Shown: positions 37,701 to 47,000 of the stretch, piece by piece
Numbering within the stretch: position 1 is the stretch's first letter
How the letters are laid out: every line of letters begins with the position of its first letter
Assembly (NCBI GenBank): GCA_914767715.1
Contig: OU612074.1
Coordinates: 139,501-203,500, forward strand
DNA length: 64,000 bases
Source: Membranipora membranacea
Lineage: Eukaryota > Bryozoa > Gymnolaemata > Cheilostomatida > Membraniporidae
Reading direction: 5' to 3'
Position numbers and translations under genes: made by a program
The notes under the pieces: model-generated
What the model saw: only the letters and a program-made list of their open reading frames with translations
The model's database searches: none
Told to the model about the DNA's origin: nothing

Positions 37701-38423
37701 GTCGATTCAAACTCCTCACAAACCTACAAAAACATATCAAGCAGCATTTATATACCTCAGGATACATTTAACATTAGTACAGCCTTCGAGTGACTGGTTA
37801 GTGTACATGTGACAAGTAGGCTGATGCATGTATTGCATATCTTCGGTATGTAGACTACATACTAGAGGCGGGTCCTGTTTGAGAGACAATAAAAAAGCTT
37901 ATGAGTCTGACCAAATAAGGTCGATAACTTTGAGACAAGATTTATTTTAATTTAGGAATCATATATGGGCTATAGATAATTATTACTTAATCATATATGG
38001 GCTATAGACATATTTTCTTCACTTGGAAACATTACTTTTTATATTGTATAATGGCGGATAATTAAGGAGGATACAAAAAGTTTGTATATTGGACAGGTAA
38101 GGGACAGGTAAGGGACAGGTAACCTCTACAGGTAACCTCTACTACCTTGGTATTTGTTTTCTTTACCAGGTTATAATTGGGCCTGGATGAGAGCAATTAT
38201 GCCATTAGCATTGCTAGCCTAAGCTACTATTCACAAATTGACTGTCATCCTATTGGTAATCTTTCAGCTTAGGTCTAATAGACCAGGTTATCTAATGAAT
38301 GAATCTGAATGTATGACAATTTAAGGTTATTACATGATAGGCCTCCTGTCTCTGCTGTGGTTTAGTTAGAGGATCAGCACATACAATCACAGCACTTCTA
38401 GGTCGAGACACAGCACCATCCAT
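22471..38423 (-). CDS. XPO5: Exportin-5 (pre-miRNA nuclear export receptor)
   Basis: A karyopherin-beta that exports pre-miRNA hairpins, and in some animals tRNA/eEF1A, with RanGTP. Exons, 5' to 3' on minus: 38334-38423 (ATG), 37602-37723, 37226-37297, 36803-36934, 36178-36339, 35260-35350, 34633-34790, 33920-34022, 33338-33544, 32937-33015, 32090-32589, 31295-31449, 30809-30898, 30280-30349, 30041-30122, 29610-29681, possibly one ending 29370, 29051-29230, 28295-28398, 26776-26977, 26650-26697, about 26399-26566, 25867-25998, about 25291-25370, 24440-24640, 23001-23111 and 22471-22557. Human-like landmarks: VCEEFE, VEIVKRVWPQNWPSFIDEM, VLLRLAEDTIEHAQRRK, LNTMMGYVGW, YVLLKRLCQL, LSCIAALFPVLPHV, CLHIHGQHGNM, and the end INEQFR...DLLPLFQT. 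Oddities: shifted frame inside 34633-34790, a frameshift near 29120, TGA at 26829-26831 inside a matching stretch, a poor donor near 25290. Family call very confident. Confidence 0.93.
22514..22535 (-). repeat. (GA)n microsatellite inside the last exportin-5 exon
   Basis: A CT-rich run on the plus strand. On the coding strand it reads as an Arg-Glu run (EREREKER) between INEQFR and VVIRDLLPLF, where the human protein has a short non-repetitive linker. It stays in frame. Confidence 0.8.
22678..22740. repeat. (GTT)n microsatellite
   Basis: About 19 uninterrupted GTT units, in the last intron of exportin-5. Confidence 0.95.
23268..23331. repeat. 12-bp tandem repeat, about 5 copies
   Basis: Units of gtgacagttctt, intronic, about 160 bases upstream (on the gene's strand) of the exportin-5 exon at 23001-23111. 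Confidence 0.9.
23700..24240 (-). mobile_element. LINE 3' fragment (reverse transcriptase C-terminus)
   Basis: On the minus strand, HLKFHSHVDHI is followed by TKQNSLHGLIKLRKAGVRSH, then LSYAAPCWFPHTS and LEKFQKLCTRIMIP. This is the usual thumb/C-terminal signature of a Jockey/CR1-like LINE. Lacks the palm domain. Lies in an exportin-5 intron, same orientation as the gene. Confidence 0.8.
25787..25847. repeat. 13-bp tandem repeat, about 4 copies
   Basis: Units of cagactgggtcag, starting about 20 bases inside the intron after the exportin-5 exon 25867-25998. Confidence 0.8.
26542..26558. repeat. Poly-C/poly-G run in or next to an exportin-5 exon
   Basis: An uninterrupted run of about 15 C on the plus strand (G on the coding strand), just upstream of the coding stretch VAVFESDEDKTDNEIVEHQL. 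Run-length errors here would directly change the reading frame. Confidence 0.85.
27195..28015 (-). mobile_element. LINE fragment (CPSGR family), degenerate
   Basis: Minus strand: NTGTPQGSVLSPLLFSLYTD near 27900, the YADD region lost near 27820, then LRFEAHIQNV, MYIIKNFLYLSTKPLACMLF, and the C-terminal ERCPSGRVRHPKYR. Same family as the LINEs at 20690 and 52945. Intronic in exportin-5. Confidence 0.85.
28570..28635. repeat. AT-rich tandem repeat
   Basis: About four units of atatatgttatataat, in an exportin-5 intron. Confidence 0.85.
28708..28905. repeat. 13-bp minisatellite, about 15 copies
   Basis: Units of acacagctatgtg with one shortened unit near 28833. Lies in the exportin-5 intron between exons 29051-29230 and 28295-28398; no splice site is evident in the unit. 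Confidence 0.92.
29279..29380 (-). repeat. 34-bp tandem repeat, 3 copies, each with a splice donor
   Basis: On the minus strand each unit contains cccaggtaagagcacagac, that is CCCAG followed by GTAAGA, a near-consensus donor. The reading before it (IKNPG) continues naturally into the next exon (LLECLNTTL), matching a conserved NP in human exportin-5. An exon end has probably been tandemly copied here. Confidence 0.75.
30993..31187 (-). mobile_element. MITE family A, diverged copy
   Basis: Reverse-complement match to the elements at 3495 and 44152: one end ggggagatttttaattagaa, the interior with gagtgagcgat and ctcactcagtgagtg, the other end eroded near aatcagattgagactt. Confidence 0.65.
31985..32500 (-). 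repeat. 19/24-bp minisatellite that extends an exportin-5 exon and copies its donor
   Basis: On the minus strand, units of ctacagctcaacaactcta (19 bp) mix with 24-bp variants. The array starts inside the exon coding IADMHTTAQQLY and stays open for about 400 bases, giving a low-complexity LLQLNNST-like tail. It ends at CTCCG followed by GTAAGT at 32089-32084. The same exon end with its donor is repeated at about 32041-32036, and a third time near 31993 with the weaker donor GTAACT. Confidence 0.88.
35029..35268 (-). repeat. 48-bp minisatellite, 5 copies, at an exportin-5 splice donor
   Basis: Five nearly identical 48-bp units. On the coding strand each has CTCATGCAG followed by GTGGGA, identical to the end of the exportin-5 exon 35260-35350 (DDNLLMQ). 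Because 48 is a multiple of three and the array is open, using a later donor would add 16, 32, 48 or 64 residues without breaking the frame. Confidence 0.92.
35757..35835 (-). mobile_element. tRNA-derived SINE fragment
   Basis: On the minus strand, ggcttgggtggctggtgctc is followed about 25 bases on by caagttcaattccct, a good Pol III box B (GTTCAATTC). A poly-A-like run follows. The A box is only approximate. Intronic in exportin-5. Confidence 0.5.
36382..36501. mobile_element. MITE family C, short copy
   Basis: About 120 bp that is almost entirely one inverted repeat: tagacagttttctgagctct at one end, agagctcagaaaactgtcta at the other. The long copies at 39459 and 46069 share these ends, so this is an internal-deletion version. 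Intronic in exportin-5, between exons 36178-36339 and 36803-36934. Confidence 0.88.
38091..38125 (+). repeat. 12-bp tandem repeat, 3 copies
   Basis: Units of ggacaggtaagg. On the plus strand each reads as a perfect donor (CAG-GTAAGG), but the surrounding gene is on the other strand, so no splicing role is implied. Confidence 0.8.
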
Positions 38424-38725
38424 AGTCTACATAGAAAAGGAAAAACAGGACAATATGGTGAGTGGTTTTCTTGATACCACTGAGGTGATGACAGTCTATA
38501 TACAGAGTGAACTTCACAATTTATAAGACAGTATTGTTGTATCAGCCAAAGCTATTTGGTTTCAATTGATGATAGCAGGTGAAACCAGTATGCCTTTATG
38601 ATCATGAAATTTGTTCTCCAGAATAAACATTTATGTATGTATTGCAAAGAGTACTTTCACTTATTTGGTGCTGACAAGTTATCAGCGTAGGGTCTATCGA
38701 GAACGGATCATGAGACCCAATCGCT

Positions 38726-38828
38726 GATTGGCGGATTTCTAGGCTATGTCTACTGAGCATAGCCGAGTCGGATATTTGTATCGTCAGACTTGGCTCAATA
38801 TTGTGCATAGCCTAGAAATCTGCCAATC
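38726..38828. repeat. Inverted repeat with 23-bp arms
   Basis: gattggcggatttctaggct at 38726 faces agcctagaaatctgccaatc ending at 38828, one mismatch. An inner partial pairing is also present. It lies about 300 bases upstream of the exportin-5 start, between the two divergent genes. Confidence 0.85.
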
Positions 38829-39099
38829 ATGACATTTGTCTCCAGAAAATCTTACGGACCTCTACTCAGCACTCCAAGCTGTTGGTATAGACATGAAACG
38901 AATCATGAAGCCTCAAAATTCAAAAGTATCACCCAAATTCATTCAGTTACTTGTCCCTACCACCTTCGTCTCAATATAATAATAACTCACCTCGTGGAAC
39001 AAAGAACACTCAAAATCACCTAACGGTGCAAACAGGGAGTGCCTTTTTGGTCAGTGTTTAGTCAGTGTAATTTCAGTGTGGCAGCGATAGCTGCTTATT

Positions 39100-40765
39100 G
39101 TTGAGTGTTAATTGACCCCAGCCTTAGATCCCTCACACTACGCGGAAGGAAGCTGTTGTAATATGTCTGACTCGAGGCATATGTTGAGGTTGGTTCCCCT
39201 CTGTTAGCAGCTTGTGTAATCATAGTTGTATGGCTTCTACTGTTAACCAGCTCATCATATGCTGAGGCAAGGGTATGGTGTCTGGTTTCATCTGAGAGTA
39301 TTCTCATCAGTAAGGACAGCCTGTGTGATTTTCGCCTACCTTTTAGCGGTTTTAGTTCAAGTTGCGCTCGCCCTTCAGTTACTCCGCGTCTACCTTTGAT
39401 GTTTTTGATAAAGCACACTGCTTGGGATTGCACATATTCTGTAGCATCACTGGTAGTATAGACAGTTTTCTGAGCTCTTATTTATGCCTCAATTTGGAGT
39501 TGTCCTCTCTCCAGTTTGGTACTTTTAACCCATACCGCATAGGAAAAACCAGCTGAAAGAGGGTTACCCTGAAAACCGCATATGATAGGATTAAAATGAT
39601 TTTTGATTCAGAGTCTGCACCATTGAAAACCCTGTGAGACAGGGTTTCCAAATCATTGGAGACTTGAATGTTGATAGATCTTAATTTTAGTGACGCAATG
39701 CATGAAAATTTCTAAAATTATTTCCCAAACTTTGTCCATATGAGTTTTCAATGTTGCAGATTTTTAATCAAAAATAATTTTTATCCTATTATAAGCGGTT
39801 TTCAAGATAACCCTCTTTTCAGCACGTTTTTCCTATGCGGCGTGGGTTAAAAGTACCAAACTGGAGCGAGGACAACTCCGAATTAAGGCCTAAATCAGAG
39901 CTCAGAAAACTGTCTATTGCCAGATGGGTCCCACAGGGTATCACCATACTCAAGGATTGGCTGGCAGACTGGTATATGCAAGCAACTTGCCTCTCTCGGA
40001 CTATTCATGTAGAGAGTATTTTATACAGCCGAGAATTTTCGATGCCCTCTTTATTTTGGACGCTATATGCTTGTCAAACTTCAGTTTTGATTGCATTTGT
40101 ATGCCGAGGTACGTGGTTTGGTCAACACATTCAAGAGGACTATTTCCGAGGGAGTACTGCGGTGCTGCTGTTGGTCCTTTGCTAAATGTGATAACTTCAC
40201 ACTAATCAGTGTTGAACGGCATTTTCCACTCTCTAGACCATTTTGTGCAACGCGTTAATATTTGTCTGGAAGAGGAACCTATCTCCATCATTGTTCACCT
40301 CTGAGTTAAGAAGGGTGTCGTCAGCATACAAACTCACTCAACACATAACAACTTCTGGTAAATCGTTTATGCCTATCAGGAATAACATGGGCCCCAGCAC
40401 TGAGCCCTGTGGCACTCCTGAAGTTATCGATAGGTCTGGTGATAGTGTTCCTCGTACTGCAACCCTCTGGCTTCTCTGAGCAAGAAAACACTGGATCCAG
40501 TTCACAATGTTTGGGTTTATGCCGTCAATAGGCCGAATCTTTTGCATAAATAAATAATGGGGGACCTTGTCAAATGCTTTCTGAGAGTCTAGGATAGCCC
40601 CGTGCACAGTGTTACCTTTTTCTATAGCTTTGGCTAAATCGTGGTACATGGCACACAATTGGGTTTCGCATCCGAGCCCTTTCCTAAACCCATGTTGTCG
40701 GTTATATGTTATACTGTCTAGTGTTTCGTTGAGGTAATGTAGAACAATATGTTCAATCATAATGT
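39100..40765 (-). mobile_element. LINE, minus strand, 5'-truncated and interrupted by a MITE
   Basis: Minus strand, from 40765 downward: YNRQHGFRKGLGCETQ, a DSQKAFD box, SGVPQGSVLGPMLFLIGIND, then a degenerate part. At 39917 it is cut by a 458-bp MITE and continues at 39458 with VQSQAVCFIKNIKGRRG, ending SVRDLRLGSINTQQ. Belongs to the same broad Jockey/CR1/L2-like group as the copy at 5090 but is a different family. Confidence 0.88.
39459..39916. mobile_element. MITE family C, full-length copy inside a LINE
   Basis: Long inverted ends (tagacagttttctgagctc and its complement) with a shared interior of 458 bp. The border is set by the host LINE: removing the element and one TA joins LWDPSGNT to TSDATEYV in one frame. 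This shows a TA target duplication, as in Tc1/mariner-type transposition. Confidence 0.9.
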
Positions 40766-40820
40766 ATTAGTAGGCTATTATGTATGTATATATATTATAT
40801 AGCTGTCATGCCTCTACTTT

Positions 40821-40894
40821 GCCAATGTCCAGTACCAACAATACTGGACATTGGCATAGTAAAGCCTGTGCTGTGTGGTCCACACAGCACAGGC
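40821..40894. repeat. Two adjacent near-perfect hairpins
   Basis: First: gccaatgtccagta (40821-40834) pairs with tactggacattggc (40842-40855). Second: gcctgtgctgtgtgg (40864-40878) pairs with ccacacagcacaggc (40880-40894) around a single base. Neither belongs to a MITE family seen elsewhere in the window. Confidence 0.9.
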
Positions 40895-42076
40895 CTTCTT
40901 GTGACCTGTAGTAGAAGTAGGTGGTGCAAGTCCAACTCCGGTGCAGGCTTTGCTCCTAGAGAGAGGAACCACAGAAAAAAACAGGAGCCGTTTTTTTGAG
41001 GGAGAGATTGAAACATAGATAGAAATAATGATATACTCCTCTCTAGTAAGTCTATGGATATTCATCACTGGAGAAGCAGTCTTGCTTGGCTTGTTCTTTC
41101 TTCAAATTTTGTAAAAAAAACTTTCAACTGCTTTTGAAATGTGACCAAATGACCTGTACCTTAAAATCTTAACCAAAATAGTAAAGTAATGTTAAGCAAA
41201 GCAAAATAGTTCCAAACTTTTGGCAGGAAAATCCCTACAATCAACGTTATTAATCAATTGAGTTGCCTGAAGGTATGAGTAGAACCCACTATGCTCACAA
41301 ACGCTTTTTTGAAAAAGTAATATGTAGAAATAAGGAAAAGGATCTTATGACGGATCTTGTAGCATTTACTTACTGGGGTTTTTCCATGGTGTGCACCTGT
41401 CAGCTTTTGTTTCCCGCCAAAAATGTCAAACATAGGAATGTTGAGATGGCTATAATTAAAAATAGACAACGGTAATGTGCACACATTATTACATATTGGT
41501 TACTTTAAGGTTATGGTGATTAAAAGTTCAAGGCCATCCTCACCACACGCGCCAAGAGTTTTTAATAAATTGTTTGTCACCGAAAATGTGAAAATACTCT
41601 AAGCCTTGATTATTGTCTGCAATCTCCAAAAACAATATCTATTTCAATCTAACCCACCAGTCGACTGCAGAGCATCTGTCTAAGAATAGATGAACTGTTT
41701 ATGACATTCATAGCAATAGTTCAATGAGAAATATCCACAATCCATGGAGTGGACCATTTATTTATTTATTATTTCATTTATTTATTATTATTGAGGATTT
41801 CCAAAAGTTTATAATTAAAGCAAATTAAAAATAACTTGTTGACCTTATTTGCTTCACTCATTCAGTATTCACATCTTTATTATAATTATATATATATATA
41901 TAAATTAATATTGTATTAAGTTACTTAATTTGCAATCTTTTTCATAACCTCTCTGAGTCTCTCTTTCCCTCTGTTTCCAAATTATTATGGCCTTCATGGT
42001 TATCCCTGCTCACTCACTGACTCAGGCTAGTCAGGGCTTCACCTTGTTTTTTTATTTATGGTATGGTTGTTAAGTT
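40895..42076. other. Intergenic, no recognisable gene
   Basis: AT-rich intergenic sequence between exportin-5 and the MORC-like gene, with only short open frames lacking any domain. Confidence 0.5.
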
Positions 42077-42140
42077 CATAGGACTGCCGCAGTTCCTGAT
42101 TTTGGGCAAGCCCAAAATCAGGAACTGCGGCAGTCCTATG
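42077..42140. repeat. Perfect 64-bp palindrome
   Basis: Two perfectly complementary 31-base arms (left arm starts cataggactgccgcagttcc) separated by two bases. GC-richer than its surroundings. Not related to the other inverted elements here. Confidence 0.95.
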
Positions 42141-43430
42141 GTTCAGTTAGTTATGTAATGCATGTCTATCTTTACTATAGTCTAAGGTCATTGTCAAGTC
42201 ACTAGTGATTTTTCCCAAGACCCAGCAATACAGACTTACTAGACATGACAGAGAGAATAGTAGTATGTACTAGTAAGTAGGTATTGAACAGATCTCAACA
42301 AGGAAAGTTGTTGGTGTGGACTACAATGATGTCACTAGGTTTATTATCCTAGTTGTAGTAGTAACTAGCTAGTGTATGGATCACCAGGTATAGACAATAG
42401 GTCTGCAATCATGTTTTTCCCTTTGAAGATATTCAGTAGCTTACGAGTACAACACACAACAGAAGGTGTTTGTTTGTGGTGGTTGCATATCATAGGGCTA
42501 GGCCTACTTGCAATATACCTATATATGTATATCTATCGTGCCTATAGATAGTGTATGTTAACTTTGAAGTTGCCAGTTGATGCCAAACCTCTCCTTTCTT
42601 TCCCTATTCGACCTTATACTACTGACCAAGTCACAGCAATAAGATAAGGCTGGCACCGTGTAGGTATAGTAAGCCTTAGATTAATGAATTATCCTATTCA
42701 TTGTACGCAGGCCTATGGGATGGGACCAATTTTAGTATGCCCCAAATTCATTTAATTTTGGGTTGAAGACAAATGAAAAAATGTACTGGTTGGTAGGCCT
42801 ATGACCTATTAGTCATTATTAGGTAAACTTTACTAGGGTATGACTCTCTCAACCCAGCTGAGGCTGGAACTAGAAGAGGGTAGTGGAGATCAGTTTGCAG
42901 GGCCGCTCTTTATAACATTTCCATATGTCCTAGAGGAGTTAACTAATGATTGCATTATCGCACATAGTGAAATTTATGGCTAGTTTATATTCACTCACCC
43001 TCTATTTGCTTATTCAAGGTCCCACTTAAGCTAAGTGTTAGTTAATATTATGACCCCCCCCCCCCCCAAAATAAGCTCTAGCTCAGCTTAACTACTCTAT
43101 GGGACATGTTCTCTTATAAAGTACCATATAGGGCTAGGCAATACTAAATTTTGAGATTTAAAGACTTGACAAAGACCAATGCTTGTTATGGTCAGACTGT
43201 TACTCATGATAAAGTTATGCCAGATTTGCATGGTAAAAAAATTCAATGCCCTACTTGGCATGAATTATTGATGATTGAAAGAGTGCCTTCCATGTTCTTT
43301 GGGTGGTCTTGAAATAAGACTTTTGATCACATGCTATTTAACAGTCTTGTTTTGTTCAGTTTTGAATAATCCTCCATTAGAAAATTCTTTTACACAGGGC
43401 AGGAAAGTCTATCTGAGACTGATTATTATC
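42141..43430. other. Intergenic, no recognisable gene
   Basis: AT-rich, with a poly-C run near 43054-43067. No coding or structured feature recognised. Confidence 0.5.
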
Positions 43431-43866
43431 CATAGACTTAATAATAAACCTAGACAGGACAGTGAGACACTTAATTGTGGGCGGCATAGTGACATTGGAA
43501 GGCGTTGTAGTGTTCGTTGATTTACTGACCATAATCCAGGTTTTTTGTTCATAACTGTTTTGATTGGATTTTGAATTTGAAAATTGCTTTACTATCAGCA
43601 GCATCTTGTTATCAACTTGATGTTATTTGTTCTTCAAAAAAATATTTAAATTGTATCAAACTGTTTAAGACAAGCTGTTAAATCTATTGTCATTCCCAAA
43701 CTCAAAATTGATCAAGTTATCAACAAAAAACCTAGTGTATGAGCTGCAGATCAATGATAACACCAATACTACTACACCTTTCAATGTCGTTACGTTGCCC
43801 ACAATTAAATGCCTCAATGATAATGCTCCACATAGTATCCTGTCTAGGATTATTAATAAGTCTATG
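43431..43866. mobile_element. hAT-like MITE (family B), intact-length copy
   Basis: 436 bp with long inverted arms: catagacttaataataaacc at the left, ggattattaataagtctatg at the right. The flanks ttattatc (43423-43430) and tgattatc (43867-43874) match at 7 of 8 positions, consistent with an old 8-bp target duplication. Same family as 5040-7328. Confidence 0.88.
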
Positions 43867-44008
43867 TGATTATCTCAATCGTGATGAAAAGACTTTTAGC
43901 CAACTCTATGACATATTGTAGATATATTTATGGTAAAGTGTGTCTCCTTAAATCGACGAAGAAAACCACCACATAAACTATCAGGATCTGGTTTATGGAT
44001 TTTTGCGA

Positions 44009-47000
44009 TGGCTGAGAAAAAGACCGAATCAAAACCAGGTGTTGAGGATGCGCAGACTATGCAAGACTTTGCTCTACATAGAGAATTGGAAGCCGTAGTA
44101 GATATATTAGGTAAAAATGATATCTGTTTATTACTTCTCATTGTACTAACTGGGGGTCTTTCAATTAGAAACAGCCAACATGTGAGTGAGTGAGTGAAGA
44201 CTGAGTGAGCAATACCTGCTAGGGCTCTCGCTTTCAAATCACTCACTAAATGATGGGACTATATATATTCTGTGTGAGCGATTTGGGAGCGAATTTGTCT
44301 ATTTGAAAGACCAAGTGAGTGATAAATTTGAGTGATGTAATAGTGATAACTTGCTTTAGTAAAGCTTCGCTCATTCTAATTGAAAGACCCCCCCCCCCCC
44401 TGGTTCACAGTAGACTAGAACACCAGAGTGAGGATATATCCTTATTCTGTGACCAGATCTATCTACATATTTGTCAACCCTGTCATTGATCACTGTGGGA
44501 GCACCTGCTGTGGCATCAATTGATTTAGGTTTAAAGGTTTAGGGTTGATGGGCAACTGATTTATTGAATTAATTAATCTGCTCATTATTTTACCATTCAT
44601 CATTATTCTATTGGCATATATCTCAAATTTTGCAAGAGGCGCTTGGGCTATTATAGTACCTGTCTCCTCTCATCAGTATTTGCATATCACCAAAATTTTG
44701 CAACAGTAATTTATGTTAATGACTATCATTAATCTCAATTTTCTCCTTTATTTCCTATGTTTTCAGACTATTTTGAGAATCATGGGGCCCGCATAGCCAC
44801 CGTTATGGTTGAGAAGCCCAAAGACTGTGAAGAGGAGTGTCTGGTCATTGCGGCTGATGCAAAAATCAATAGACCTAAGAAGGCTCTCGGGTATGGCATT
44901 AAAAGCCTTTACAATCATTCATGATAAATGAAGAGCATAGAGTATATCGAAGATAGTTATAAATGTTTATAAATTATTTAGTATATAACTATGTGATTAT
45001 TTATGTTTGTAGAAGTACTTCCCTAGGCTATTATCAGATCATGTATTAACCCGAGTATTATTTCTGTTTTCCTGACACTGTACTTTTTATGGAACTGTTT
45101 GTAGACGAATATTTATATCCCAGTATTGCTGAGCTACATAATAACTACATAATGTTGGCGCGATGCCAACCATTTATGTCTATGCACCTGACGCTTGGCT
45201 CATGTCATCAGATACATACCTGTCCTGTCTCAGCCGTCTGCTATAATATCAGATACCTATATTTCTGACATTGATTAGTTTTTGTTCTATTTTCTTGTTT
45301 AGTAATGCCGTGAAAGACTCAGTGAGTTCTTATCTCTCCCGAGCACTAAAGACTCTGACGGGACCATCAAGTCTCTCAGCTTTACTGTTCACAAAATACA
45401 CTAAGGATGAGGAGGACCCTGAATCTGTGTCCTACAAAGTAACCCTGATACATGGCACCCATATGAAACACTTCAGAGGTGTTATCAGCTACAACCACCA
45501 ATGTATCCTTTCAATATTATCTGAATGAATTTGTGATTTAGATGCTAAATGTGTTCAAATAGCATACTATCGTGTTATCATATTGGTGTGGACCAGGAAA
45601 AATGGGGTTATAAATTAAATTTTGGGGCCGAGCTCACGGGTAACTTGGGCTTCCCAATGGCTTCAGCTTTTACAGTAACATTACAGTCTAAAGGCTCATG
45701 ATTACAAAAATCAAAGCAGACGTGCGACAAAGACGGGCCCAAGTAATGGTAAAATCGAATCTGCCAAAAGTAATTGTTTTTTTCTTTATACTAATTGATG
45801 GGTGGTAAGAGGTTGTAACATTCCCGGAAACTTTTAGACAACCTGCTGGGAAAAGTATTTAAGGATAAATTTGATCACTCATTAGAGGTCTAGGCCCCAC
45901 TAATATCCATTATAATTTCAGATAAGCCCTGTTGCGAGAGAATAAGGTGTGATGAGTAGCTTACACAGGTCTTATATATGGTTACTTCACCACACAATCG
46001 TAAACAGCTTGTATGGTGGTTGCTAAAATTCATCAATGTTTTGCATATATTTTAGGCCTTTTATATAATAGACAGTTTTCTGAGCTCTTATTTATGCCTC
46101 AATTAGGAGTTGCCCTCTCTCCAGTTTGGTACTTTTAACCCACGCCGCATAGGAAAAACCTGCTGAAAGAGAGTCATCTTGAAAACCGCTTATAACAGGA
46201 TAAAAATTATTTTTGATTCAGAATCTGCAGCATTGAAAACTCATGGTAATAGTTTGGAAAATAATTTTAGTATTTGGATACTCAATTATAGCATATTTTG
46301 CCTGTTTTGCCGGCAATTTGGCAGAATTTTTCATGAGTTTTGTCACTAAAATTAAGATTTTTCAACATTTAAGCCTCCAATGATTTGGAAACCCTGTCTC
46401 ACAGGGTTTTCAATGGTGCAGACTCTGAATCAAAACTCATTTTTATCCTAACATAAGCGGTTTTCAAGATAACCCTCTTTCAGCAGATTTTTCCTATGCA
46501 GCGTGGGTTAAAAGTACCAAACTGGAGAGAGGACAACTCCGAATTGAGGCATAAATAAGAGCTAAGAAAACTGTCTATAAGTGACAATGCAATTTTATTA
46601 GGTATTCATTTACTCATAAATTAACAGAATATATGATTTCACTGTTTATCACCAATATTTATATTTACATCAGTATATCTGCAGCAGGGATGACTATTTT
46701 TTTACAGATTGATTGTATATTTCCTCCTTGACAGTTTTGTGTTCAGGTACCATTACAGAAGGGGAGGATAAGCTAGAATATATTCTGGAGCATGGACCTT
46801 TAAAGGCCAGCAAGCGTTTTGTGAAATTGTTGAAGTCAATGTCGGAGAACAGCCATGAAGTCCTTCTCATGGTACCAATGAAAAGGTTCGCATCATTATT
46901 GTTACTCGGCAGAAATTTTCAGAATTGTCACTATTAAACGAAATTTCCCCCAGGTTGCAAATGGTTACAATGAATATTGGATCTCAAATTTGGCGTTCAG

